A DNA stretch of 64,000 nt from Phreatobacter sp. (lineage in GTDB: Bacteria > Pseudomonadota > Alphaproteobacteria > Rhizobiales > Phreatobacteraceae). Position numbers and translations under genes: made by a program. The notes beneath the pieces are model-generated. The model was not told where the DNA came from. It did no database searches and saw only the letters and a program-made list of their open reading frames with translations. How positions within the stretch are numbered: position 1 is the first letter of the stretch; every line of letters starts with the position of its first letter. Shown piece after piece: positions 53,059 to 60,433 of the stretch. The stretch covers positions 1-64,000 of the forward strand of contig NZ_JALHMP010000008.1 of assembly GCF_022843985.1 (NCBI RefSeq). The letters are read 5' to 3'.

Positions 53059-53928
53059 ATGACCCGCGCCGCCCGCCTCTGCATCGTCACCGACATCCAC
53101 CACGGCAAGCCGTCCTTCTCGAAGGCGGGTCCGGCCGCACTCGGTCTGATGGAAGAGTTCCGACGCTTCGTCGCCGAAGCCGATCCCGACATTGTCCTCG
53201 ATCTCGGCGACCGCATCTCGGATGAGGCACGGGAGAGCGATCTCGTGCTGCAGAAGGAAGTGGCGGAGGCCTTCGCCCCCATCGCCCAGCGGCGCTTCCA
53301 TCTCGATGGCAACCACGACCGCGACCATCTGGAGGTCGCCGACAACGACGCCATTCTTGGCAGGCAGGTCGGCCATGAGACCATCGATATCGGCGCCTGG
53401 CGCATCGTCGTCTGGCGCGCCGACGCCAAGCTGCACCGGCCAGACGGCTTCGCGCTGCAGGATGCCGATCTCGCGTGGCTCGCCGCGACCATCGGCGCCG
53501 CCGACCGCCCGCTCGCCATTGTCAGCCACGTCCCGGTCTCCGGCCATTCGCAGGTCGGCAACCGCTGGTTCGAGAACAATGCGCGCTTCTCGACCTATCC
53601 GACGGCCGAGCGCGTCCGGGCGGCGCTGCGCCTTGCGAAGGTGCCGGTCGTCTGGATCTCCGGCCACGTCCACTGGAACACGCTGACCATGGTGGACGGC
53701 ATCGCCCATCTGACGCTGCAGTCGCTGACCGAAACCTTCGCGACGGCGGGCGAACCGGCGGGCGCATTCGCGCTGCTGGAGCTTTCGGATCAGGTGCTCT
53801 GGCGTGTCCATGGCCGCGACGACTTCACCTGGTCGACCCGCGCCGAAGCGCTGTCACGGCGCTGGCTCGCGCCGATGCCGGATTTCCGTGAGCTGGCCGG
53901 AACGAAGCTCCACGCGGCCGCCGAATAG
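53059..53928 (+). CDS. metallophosphoesterase of the organophosphorus locus
   Basis: A 289-aa calcineurin-like phosphoesterase with the metal motifs in order: CIVTDIHHGKPS, DLGDRIS, DGNHDRDH, VSHVPVSG and SGHVHWN. It resembles GpdQ-type phosphodiesterases. No signal peptide is seen, so it acts in the cytosol on an imported compound. Its place at the end of a run of glycerol-phosphate-type and phosphonate-type importers suggests that it releases phosphate from the imported substrate; this is inference. Confidence 0.9.
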   Translation: MTRAARLCIVTDIHHGKPSFSKAGPAALGLMEEFRRFVAEADPDIVLDLGDRISDEARESDLVLQKEVAEAFAPIAQRRFHLDGNHDRDHLEVADNDAILGRQVGHETIDIGAWRIVVWRADAKLHRPDGFALQDADLAWLAATIGAADRPLAIVSHVPVSGHSQVGNRWFENNARFSTYPTAERVRAALRLAKVPVVWISGHVHWNTLTMVDGIAHLTLQSLTETFATAGEPAGAFALLELSDQVLWRVHGRDDFTWSTRAEALSRRWLAPMPDFRELAGTKLHAAAE

Positions 53929-53980
53929 GCGGACGGCAGCCCTGGCATCCAGCGGACGACGCCCGTCGCCCGCGCTACCG

Positions 53981-54421
53981 TCACAACGGCCGCATGAGCG
54001 TCGCGAGCCGCTGCAGCGGCGCGAGCAGCGCTTCATATTCGGCCGGGCCGAGATGGTCGCGGACGCGATCGACATGGGCCTGTGCCATGGCGTGCAGGGT
54101 GGCGAGGAAGGTCTTTCCTTCATCCGTCAGTGTCAGATCCACGGATCGCCTGTCGCGGGCGGACGGCGTCCGCAGCACCAGGCCCCGCGCTTCCATCCGG
54201 CGGATCAGGGGCACGAAATTGGTCTTCTGGATGCCCAGCGTTTCGGCGACCTGCGAGGGTCCGGCGCCGGGATTGCTGTCGATGACGGTGAGCACCGCAT
54301 AGTCCGCCGGCGACATGCCGTGTGCAGCGAGCACCGCGCCGATATCGGCAAAGACGGCGAGCTGCGCCCGGCGCAGGAGGTAGCCGACATGGCCGTCGAG
54401 AGGCCCCAGATCGAGCGCCAT
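53981..54421 (-). CDS. MarR-family transcriptional regulator
   Basis: A 146-aa winged-helix regulator. The MarR pattern is clear: GYLLRRAQLAVFADIGAVLA, SPADYAVLTVIDSNPGAGPS, QKTNFVPLIRRMEARGLVLR and the wing DRRSVDLTLTDEGKTFL. Many relatives repress aromatic-acid genes and respond to an acyl-CoA. It is divergent from the crotonase and ligase genes, and overlapping inverted repeats lie between them. ATG 54421 has GAGG 5 bases upstream and gives the normal length. Confidence 0.92.
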   Translation of the reverse strand: MALDLGPLDGHVGYLLRRAQLAVFADIGAVLAAHGMSPADYAVLTVIDSNPGAGPSQVAETLGIQKTNFVPLIRRMEARGLVLRTPSARDRRSVDLTLTDEGKTFLATLHAMAQAHVDRVRDHLGPAEYEALLAPLQRLATLMRPL

Positions 54422-54506
54422 CACCACCTCGTGATCCCCGGTCGCGGCGCGACCGGGAGCGGTATAGGCCCTTTCCCCATTGACACAAGCCTCGCGCTGG
54501 AAAATA

Positions 54507-54532
54507 GTTATATCAAATAACCAATAATGGTT
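54507..54532. promoter_or_regulatory. overlapping inverted repeats, candidate MarR operator
   Basis: GTTAT-ATCAA-ATAAC (54507-54521) and AACCA-ATAA-TGGTT (54519-54532) are two perfect short inverted repeats in an AT-rich pocket between the divergent MarR and crotonase genes, just before the GTG start of the latter. This is where a MarR repressor would be expected to bind. Confidence 0.5.
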
Positions 54533-54549
54533 CCGTGGGAGCGGCGTCC

Positions 54550-55341
54550 GTGCCTGACCTTTCATCCTGCCCGGGTCTGAACGTCCAGACCGACGGAGCC
54601 ATCGCCGTCATCCGGCTGGCACGCCCCGCCAAGCGCAATGCCCTCAGCGAAGACATGGTGGCGGGCCTGTCGCGGGCTGTGTCCGGCCTGCCTGCGGCGA
54701 TCCGCGCGGTGGTCCTCCACGGCGAAGGCGACCATTTCTGCGCCGGCCTCGATCTGGGCGAGGTGGATGGCGAGCCTGACCTTGCCGCCGCCATCCATCA
54801 CTCGCTCGGCTGGCACCGCGCCTTCCAGGACATCCAGTTCGGCCGGGTGCCCGTCATCTCGGTTCTGCACGGCGCCGTGGTCGGCGGCGGGTTCGAACTG
54901 GCGGCTGCAACCCATATCCGCATCGCCGAGCAATCCGCCTTCTTCGCGCTGCCGGAAGGCCAGCGGGGCATCTTCCTCGGCGGCGGCGGCTCGGTCCGCA
55001 TCCCCCGGCTCATCGGAACCCCGCTGGTCCAGGACATGATGCTGACCGGACGCACGCTCTCCGCCGACGAGGCGAAGGCGGCCGGCGCCTGCCAGTACCG
55101 GGTCGCCGACGGCGCCGGACTGGCGCTTGCCATGGATCTCGCCCGCAAGGCGGCCGGAATTGCCGACATGACCCGTTTCGCGGTGATCCACGCCCTGCCG
55201 CGCATCGCCGAGGCCGACCCCCATATCGGCTACCTGACGGAAGCGCTGATGGCCTCGGCCGCCCAGACCATGCCCGAGGCCAAGGCCCGCGTCCGCGATT
55301 TCCTCGCCAAGCGGGCGGCCAAGGTCTCCCGGCCCGCCTGA
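54550..55341 (+). CDS. enoyl-CoA hydratase/crotonase-family protein
   Basis: A 263-aa crotonase-fold enzyme. It shows IAVIRLARPAKRNALSEDMV, the oxyanion loop FCAGLDLGEVDG and VVGGGFELAAATHIRIAE. The position beside a feruloyl-CoA-synthase-like ligase suggests hydration (and perhaps retro-aldol cleavage) of an aryl-acryloyl-CoA. Start chosen as GTG 54550, with GGGAG 8 bases upstream; GTG 54535 is also in frame. Confidence 0.9.
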   Translation: MPDLSSCPGLNVQTDGAIAVIRLARPAKRNALSEDMVAGLSRAVSGLPAAIRAVVLHGEGDHFCAGLDLGEVDGEPDLAAAIHHSLGWHRAFQDIQFGRVPVISVLHGAVVGGGFELAAATHIRIAEQSAFFALPEGQRGIFLGGGGSVRIPRLIGTPLVQDMMLTGRTLSADEAKAAGACQYRVADGAGLALAMDLARKAAGIADMTRFAVIHALPRIAEADPHIGYLTEALMASAAQTMPEAKARVRDFLAKRAAKVSRPA

Positions 55342-55432
55342 CGGGCGCCGCCGGGCCGCATGCTCCGGCACAGTGCATTCCGCATGTCCCCCAACGCCTC
55401 GCCAGCCACAGGCGGCACCCCCGGAGGCTTCG

Positions 55433-57316
55433 ATGTCGCGTGTCGCCCCCCGTCAGACGACTGATGCCGATGGTGACGGCTGGCACCGGCTCGGCCGCCT
55501 TGAGCCTGTCATCGAGGAGCGGGCCGACGGCGTCCGGTTCGTCTCGGTGCGCCAGACGATCGGCGCCTATCCGCGCGCGCTGCCAGACCGCCTGGTCCAC
55601 TGGGCGGCGGCGGCGCCCGACCGCACCTTTCTCGCCGAAAGAACAACCGAGGGCGCCTGGCGCAGCCTGACCTATGCCGAGACGTTGCGGCAGGTCCGGC
55701 GCCTCGCCGCCGGGCTCCTGCGCCACGACCTCTCGGCCGAGCGGCCGGTCGCGATTCTGTCGGGCAACGGCATCGACCATGCCCTGGTCGCCCTCGCCGC
55801 CATGATGGTCGGCGTGCCCTATGCGCCGATCTCGCCGCCCTACAGCCTGGTGGCGCGCGACTTCGGCAAGCTCGCCTATTGTCTCGACCTCCTCACACCC
55901 GGTCTTATCTTCGTCGCCGATGCCCATCCGTTCCGGGCGGCGCTGGCCGCCGTCGCGGGACAGGACCGGGTGCTGGTCGCCGCGCAGCGGTCGGAGACGG
56001 GCGGCGCCCTGCCGCTGACGGCGCTCGAAGGCGAGGCGGACGATGCCCGGGTCGACGCGGCCTTCGCGGCGATCGGTTCCGACACCATCGCCAAGTTCCT
56101 GCTGACCTCGGGTTCGACCGGCGAGCCGAAGGCGGTGATCAATACCCAGCGCATGCTGATGGCCAACCAGGCCATGCTGGAGCAATGCTTCCCCTTCCTC
56201 GCCACGACGCCGCCCGTCTTCGTCGACTGGCTGCCGTGGAACCACACCTTCGGCTCGAACCACAATTTCGGCATGGTCCTGACCCATGGCGGCACGCTGC
56301 ATATCGACGAGGGCAAGCCGGTGGCAGCGGGCATCCTGCCGACGGTCCGCAACCTCCGCGAGATCGCGCCGACCGCCTATTTCAACGTGCCCAAGGGCTA
56401 CGAGGCGCTGCTGCCGCACCTGCAGGAGGACCCTGCCTTCGCCCGCCACTTCTTCAGCCGCCTCGACATGCTGTTCTATGCCGGTGCCGGCCTTGCCCAG
56501 CCGGTCTGGGACGGCTACCGCGCCCTGGCGCGCGAGGCCGCCGGCCGCGACATTCCCTTCGTCACCGGGCTCGGGGCGACCGAAACCGCCCCCTCTGCCC
56601 TGATGAACCTGCGCACCACCGGCCAGGCCGGCGCCATCGGCCTGCCGATGGCCGGCGTGACGCTGAAACTCGTGCCGGTGGACACCAAGCTTGAGGCACG
56701 GGTCAAGGCCGAGACGGTGACGCCCGGCTATTGGCGCCGGCCGGACCTGACGGAAAAGGTCTTCGACGAGGAGGGCTTCTACCGGTTCGGCGATGCCGTC
56801 GCCTTCGCTGATCCGGCCGATCCGGCCCAGGGTTTCCTGTTCGACGGCCGCCTGTCGGAGGACTTCAAGCTCGCCACCGGCACCTGGGTCAGCGTCGGCC
56901 CTCTGCGGCACCTGATCTCTTCGAACCTCGACCCGCTGATCCGCGACACGGTCATCACCGGCCACGACCGCGATGAGGTGGGCGTGCTGCTGGTGCCGGA
57001 CCGCGAGGCCTGCGCCGCCTTCACCGGCCTGCCGCCTGGCGATGCCGGCCTCTACGCGCATGCGGGGCTGATTGCGGACATCACACAGCGTCTGGCCAGT
57101 CTGGCCGCGGCGGCCACGGGCTCGTCCAACCGGGTGGCGCGGGCGATGATCCTCACGGTACCGCCATCGCTGGAGGACGGCGAACTCACCGACAAGGGCT
57201 CGATCAACCAGCGCGCCGTGCTCACCCGCCGCGCCGATCTGGTCGCTGCCCTCCATGCCGAGCGGCCCCCGGCCAATGTCATCGTCTTGAAGTCCCGTGC
57301 AGGAGTTGCGCCATGA
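55433..57316 (+). CDS. feruloyl-CoA synthase-like AMP-binding ligase
   Basis: A 627-aa adenylate-forming enzyme. The ATP loop reads LLTSGSTGEPKAVINTQRML; later motifs are FDGRLSEDFKLATGTWVSVG and the C-terminal lysine region DKGSINQRAVL. The order and the SEDFKLxTGTW motif match feruloyl-CoA synthases (Fcs), which activate ferulate or related aryl-acrylates to CoA esters. GGAGG stands just before ATG 55433. Its stop overlaps the amidohydrolase start (ATGA). Substrate other than ferulate is possible. Confidence 0.88.
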   Translation: MSRVAPRQTTDADGDGWHRLGRLEPVIEERADGVRFVSVRQTIGAYPRALPDRLVHWAAAAPDRTFLAERTTEGAWRSLTYAETLRQVRRLAAGLLRHDLSAERPVAILSGNGIDHALVALAAMMVGVPYAPISPPYSLVARDFGKLAYCLDLLTPGLIFVADAHPFRAALAAVAGQDRVLVAAQRSETGGALPLTALEGEADDARVDAAFAAIGSDTIAKFLLTSGSTGEPKAVINTQRMLMANQAMLEQCFPFLATTPPVFVDWLPWNHTFGSNHNFGMVLTHGGTLHIDEGKPVAAGILPTVRNLREIAPTAYFNVPKGYEALLPHLQEDPAFARHFFSRLDMLFYAGAGLAQPVWDGYRALAREAAGRDIPFVTGLGATETAPSALMNLRTTGQAGAIGLPMAGVTLKLVPVDTKLEARVKAETVTPGYWRRPDLTEKVFDEEGFYRFGDAVAFADPADPAQGFLFDGRLSEDFKLATGTWVSVGPLRHLISSNLDPLIRDTVITGHDRDEVGVLLVPDREACAAFTGLPPGDAGLYAHAGLIADITQRLASLAAAATGSSNRVARAMILTVPPSLEDGELTDKGSINQRAVLTRRADLVAALHAERPPANVIVLKSRAGVAP

Positions 57317-58179
57317 AGGTCGACGACCTCGTCGCCATCGACATCCACACCCATGCCGAGGTCTCATGCCGGCAGGAGCCTGATCCCTACTGGGCGCCCT
57401 ATGAGGAAGCGGCGGGCAAATATTTCAAGGTCGGCAAGCGGCCGACCATCGCCGAGACCATCGCGCATTACCGTGCGCAGCGCATTGGCCTGGTGATGTT
57501 CACCGTCGATACCGAGACACAGATCGGCAACCGTCGCATTCCCAACGACGAGATCGCCGACGCTGCCCGCGACAATGCCGACATCATGATCGCCTTCGCC
57601 TCGATCGACCCACACAAGGGCCGGCTCGGGGCGCGCGAGGCGGAGGCCCTGATCAAGGGCGGTATCGTCAAGGGCTTCAAGTTCCACCCGACCTGCCAGG
57701 GTTTCTACCCCAATGACCGGATGGCCTATCAGCTCTATGAGGTCATCGCCCACTACAAGATGCCGGCGATCTTCCACACCGGCCATTCCGGCATCGGCAC
57801 CGGCATGCGTGGCGGCGGTGGCATGCGGCTCAAGTATTCGCAGCCCATCCACGTCGATGATGTCGCAGTCGACTTCCCGGATATGACGATTATCCTCGCT
57901 CATCCATCATGGCCCTGGACTGACGAAGCGCTCTCCATGGCTCTGCACAAGCCCAATGTCTACATCGACCTCTCGGGGTGGATGCCGAAGTATTTCCCAC
58001 CGCAGATCGTCCAATATGCCAATGCGCAGCTGCGGACGAAGATGCTGTTCGGGTCGGATTTCCCGCTGATCGCGCCGGAACGCTGGCTCGCCCAGTTCAC
58101 CGAGGTTGGCTTCAAGCCGGAGGTGCATGACCTGATCATGAAGAAGAACGCCATGAAGGTGCTCGGGCTCGGAGGCTGA
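57313..58179 (+). CDS. amidohydrolase-2 family metal-dependent hydrolase/decarboxylase
   Basis: A 288-aa TIM-barrel protein of the ACMSD/amidohydrolase-2 type. Metal ligands are seen in VAIDIHTHAEV, FHTGHSGIG, IILAHPSWPW and FGSDFPLI. Members hydrolyse or decarboxylate aromatic and related acids without redox cofactor. It is coupled to the ligase gene by a 4-base overlap, so it belongs to the same pathway; the exact reaction is unknown. Confidence 0.88.
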   Translation: MKVDDLVAIDIHTHAEVSCRQEPDPYWAPYEEAAGKYFKVGKRPTIAETIAHYRAQRIGLVMFTVDTETQIGNRRIPNDEIADAARDNADIMIAFASIDPHKGRLGAREAEALIKGGIVKGFKFHPTCQGFYPNDRMAYQLYEVIAHYKMPAIFHTGHSGIGTGMRGGGGMRLKYSQPIHVDDVAVDFPDMTIILAHPSWPWTDEALSMALHKPNVYIDLSGWMPKYFPPQIVQYANAQLRTKMLFGSDFPLIAPERWLAQFTEVGFKPEVHDLIMKKNAMKVLGLGG

Positions 58180-58270
58180 CCGCCGACCCCCGCACGAGGA
58201 GGCCGTGCAGACCAATCGCGGCGACCGGACCTGCAAGAACCGGCACCGCTTCACCAGAGAGAGGAACCCC

Positions 58271-59257
58271 ATGAAGACCATGAATCGCCGCCGCATGCTC
58301 GGCCTGTCAGCCGCAGCCCTGACCGCATCCACCCTGCCCGCTCCCGCCCAGCTCATCCGCGGTGTCGGCCGTCTCGTCGTCGGCTTCCCAGCGGGCGGGC
58401 CGACCGACACGCTGGCGCGGCGTCTCGCCGAAAGTCTGCGCGGAACGGTCGCCGAGAGCTTCGTCGTCGAGAACCGGCCCGGCGCCTCTGCCAGGATCGC
58501 CATCCAGGCGGTGATCGAGGCCCAGCCTGACGGCCGCACCATGCTGGTGAGCCCCGATGCCATGTTCACCATCTATCCGAGCGTCTACCGGCGGCTGGCC
58601 TACAATCCGGCGACCGACATCACCCCCGTCACACCGGCCACCTATGTCACCTTCGCCATGGCGGTCGGCCCGATGGTACCGGCCGAGGTCCGCGACGTCG
58701 CCACCTTCATCGCCTGGGCCAGGGCCAATCCCGACAAGGCGGCCTTCGGTTCGCCCGCCGCCGGCTCGTCGCCCCATTTCATGGGCGAATTGCTGATCGC
58801 CTCGGCGGGCCTCCAGCTCCGCCACGTGCCCTATCGCGGCTCGACCCCCGCCATCCAGGATCTGATCGGCGGCCATATCGCCTCGACCATCACGCCGATC
58901 GGCGACTACCTGCCCCATGTGGCCGGGGGCGTCCTGCGCGTCATCGCCGTCGCCGACCGGGAGCGCTCGGCCTTCCTGCCGAGTGTCGCGACCTTCGGCG
59001 AACAGGGCCATGCCAAGGTGGTTGCCCGGGACACGTTCGGCTGCTTCCTGCCGAGAGGGACAGCGCCGACCCTGGCGGCGCAGATCGCCGGCCTGATCGG
59101 CGAGGCCGTGAAGGCGCCGGCGACGCGCGATACGCTGCGCGCCGTGGGACAGGAGCCCTTTACCATGTCGCCGCCGGATTATGCGGCCTATCTCGAGCAG
59201 GCCCGGCGGAACTGGGAGCCGATCGTCAAGGCGTCCGGCTTCTCTCTGGACGAATGA
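58271..59257 (+). CDS. tripartite tricarboxylate-type solute-binding protein (Bug/TctC family)
   Basis: A 328-aa periplasmic receptor with a Tat-like signal (MNRRRMLGLSAAALTASTLP) and typical Bug sequence: RLVVGFPAGGPTDTLARRLA, VVENRPGASARIAIQAVIEA and LRHVPYRGSTPAIQDLIGGH. Bug receptors bind carboxylates including aromatic acids. No TctA/TctB permease is near, which is common for this expanded family. GAGAGGAA precedes ATG 58271. It closes the MarR-controlled run and is followed by a strong hairpin. Confidence 0.92.
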   Translation: MKTMNRRRMLGLSAAALTASTLPAPAQLIRGVGRLVVGFPAGGPTDTLARRLAESLRGTVAESFVVENRPGASARIAIQAVIEAQPDGRTMLVSPDAMFTIYPSVYRRLAYNPATDITPVTPATYVTFAMAVGPMVPAEVRDVATFIAWARANPDKAAFGSPAAGSSPHFMGELLIASAGLQLRHVPYRGSTPAIQDLIGGHIASTITPIGDYLPHVAGGVLRVIAVADRERSAFLPSVATFGEQGHAKVVARDTFGCFLPRGTAPTLAAQIAGLIGEAVKAPATRDTLRAVGQEPFTMSPPDYAAYLEQARRNWEPIVKASGFSLDE

Positions 59258-59263
59258 GTGCAG

Positions 59264-59298
59264 GCGAACGGGCCGGGCGGGGAGCCCGGCCCGTTCGC
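59264..59298 (+). terminator. strong hairpin after the Bug receptor gene
   Basis: GCGAACGGGCCGGGC and GCCCGGCCCGTTCGC form a perfect 15-base stem around a 5-base loop, directly after the stop codon. No T run follows. Confidence 0.7.
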
Positions 59299-59348
59299 GT
59301 CGAGGCCGGAATCCCCCGGCGCTCCGGCGCCGCGTGGCGGCCGGAGCC

Positions 59349-59550
59349 CACGTCAAGGCCTGCAGCCCGGAAATTCTCGACGCCGCCCAAAAGGCGGCCG
59401 ACAAGATCTATGCCTACCTTCGAAGACCAATGCCGACTTCAAGCGCCTCTACGAGCACATGCGCGCTTCCGCAACGAGGAATATCCGTGGTGGCAGGTGG
59501 CGGAGTATTCCCTGGATACGATGATGCAGCGCCGGCGCCAGCGCGGCTGA
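59349..59550 (+). pseudogene. decayed C-terminal end of a TRAP solute receptor (DctP family)
   Basis: Three frames together spell the tail of a DctP-type receptor: VKACSPEILDAAQKAADKIY, then KTNADFKRLYEHMR, then FRNEEYPWWQVAEYSLDTMM, ending at a TGA. Two single-base losses explain the frame changes, one near 59423 (CGAAGACC for expected CGAAAGACC) and one near 59467 (GCTTCC for expected GCCTTCC). Nothing of the first 250 or so residues is present. It is a remnant, not a gene. Confidence 0.8.
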
Positions 59551-60433
59551 GCCGGCCTGGGCTCACCTCGACAGCAAGCGTCGGTTCCGTTCGAGACCGG
59601 CGCCGATGTTTCAAGACTGACGGATCCGAACCCCTGCGGCCTGTGTCCGTCCCTACTGCCGTCGGATGCTGAGGGGGGCAGACGCCAGTCCTTTCGATCG
59701 TTCCTGGCATTGTCGCCGAGACCAAGGCCTTGGCCCGCGGCGGTCTCGCCGATCGCTCCCCCGAGATCGAAACCGGGCCGATCGACCGGGCTCCAGTGTT
59801 CCGGCTGCGGCCTGTAGGCCCTCACCGGACGCGCCTGCGTCCGACGTCTGACCGTCCGTCTCCTGTCTGCCGCTCCTCGCGCGGGGAGCAGCGACTGGCG
59901 GGATCGTCCTTGTATTCGCCGACCCGGACGCCCTTGCCATCGAGGCTCTGTCCGGGCCGCCGCTGCGCCTTGTCGCGATGGCCCACGATGTCGTCCTTCC
60001 TGACCTTCTCGTCGTCGCGTCCGGTCATCGTCCTGGTTCCGCTGCTCTGTCCTGCCGGCATCCTGCGTGCTCCCGTCTGCCCACAGGGCTTGCTGCGCTA
60101 CCCGAGAGACACGCCGGGTCGCTGCACGGCTTATGGCGGTGCCACGGCCTCGGCCCATGAAACGGCGGGATCGCGGTCATCTCGGCGATGGCCTGGATGC
60201 TTGAGCGACAGACACCTTCGGCGGATCGGTTTCCACAGGCCGGCGAGACGATACAGGTGGTTCGCCGCCGACTTATCGGCCCTCGCCAAGACGACCGCAA
60301 ACTTCCGCCGCGGATATACTGAAGCTTCTGCGTGAACGGTTGCGACACCGTGCCCCACGCAACCGAAAGTCCCGCTTAATGACTCGCGCGATAGAAATAT
60401 TCCCTAATTTACACTTCGTGAATGGAGAATAGA
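59551..60433. other. poorly coding region before the PAS gene
   Basis: Nearly 0.9 kb without a confident gene. Several long frames overlap on both strands but have no recognisable domain. The best small candidates, both on the minus strand, are at 59822-60061 (listed separately) and at 60131-60358 (a frame reading VYPRRKFAVVLARADKSAAN). The last 60 bases are AT-rich and probably carry the promoter of the PAS gene. With the receptor remnant beside it, this looks like a decayed or rearranged patch. Confidence 0.5.
59822..60061 (-). CDS. possible small hydrophilic protein
   Basis: A 79-codon frame whose middle (GRDDEKVRKDDIVGHRDKAQ, then GQSLDGKGVRVGEYKDDPAS) has the codon use and charged composition of a real small cytosolic protein. 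The C-terminal third looks random and may be frameshifted. I do not recognise a family and no ribosome site stands out. Confidence 0.35.
   Translation of the reverse strand: MPAGQSSGTRTMTGRDDEKVRKDDIVGHRDKAQRRPGQSLDGKGVRVGEYKDDPASRCSPREERQTGDGRSDVGRRRVR

Noticed and set aside
59349-59550. receptor of the TRAP permease at 62815
   Set aside because: The remnant is on the opposite strand, lacks most of the protein and is separated by an unrelated gene.
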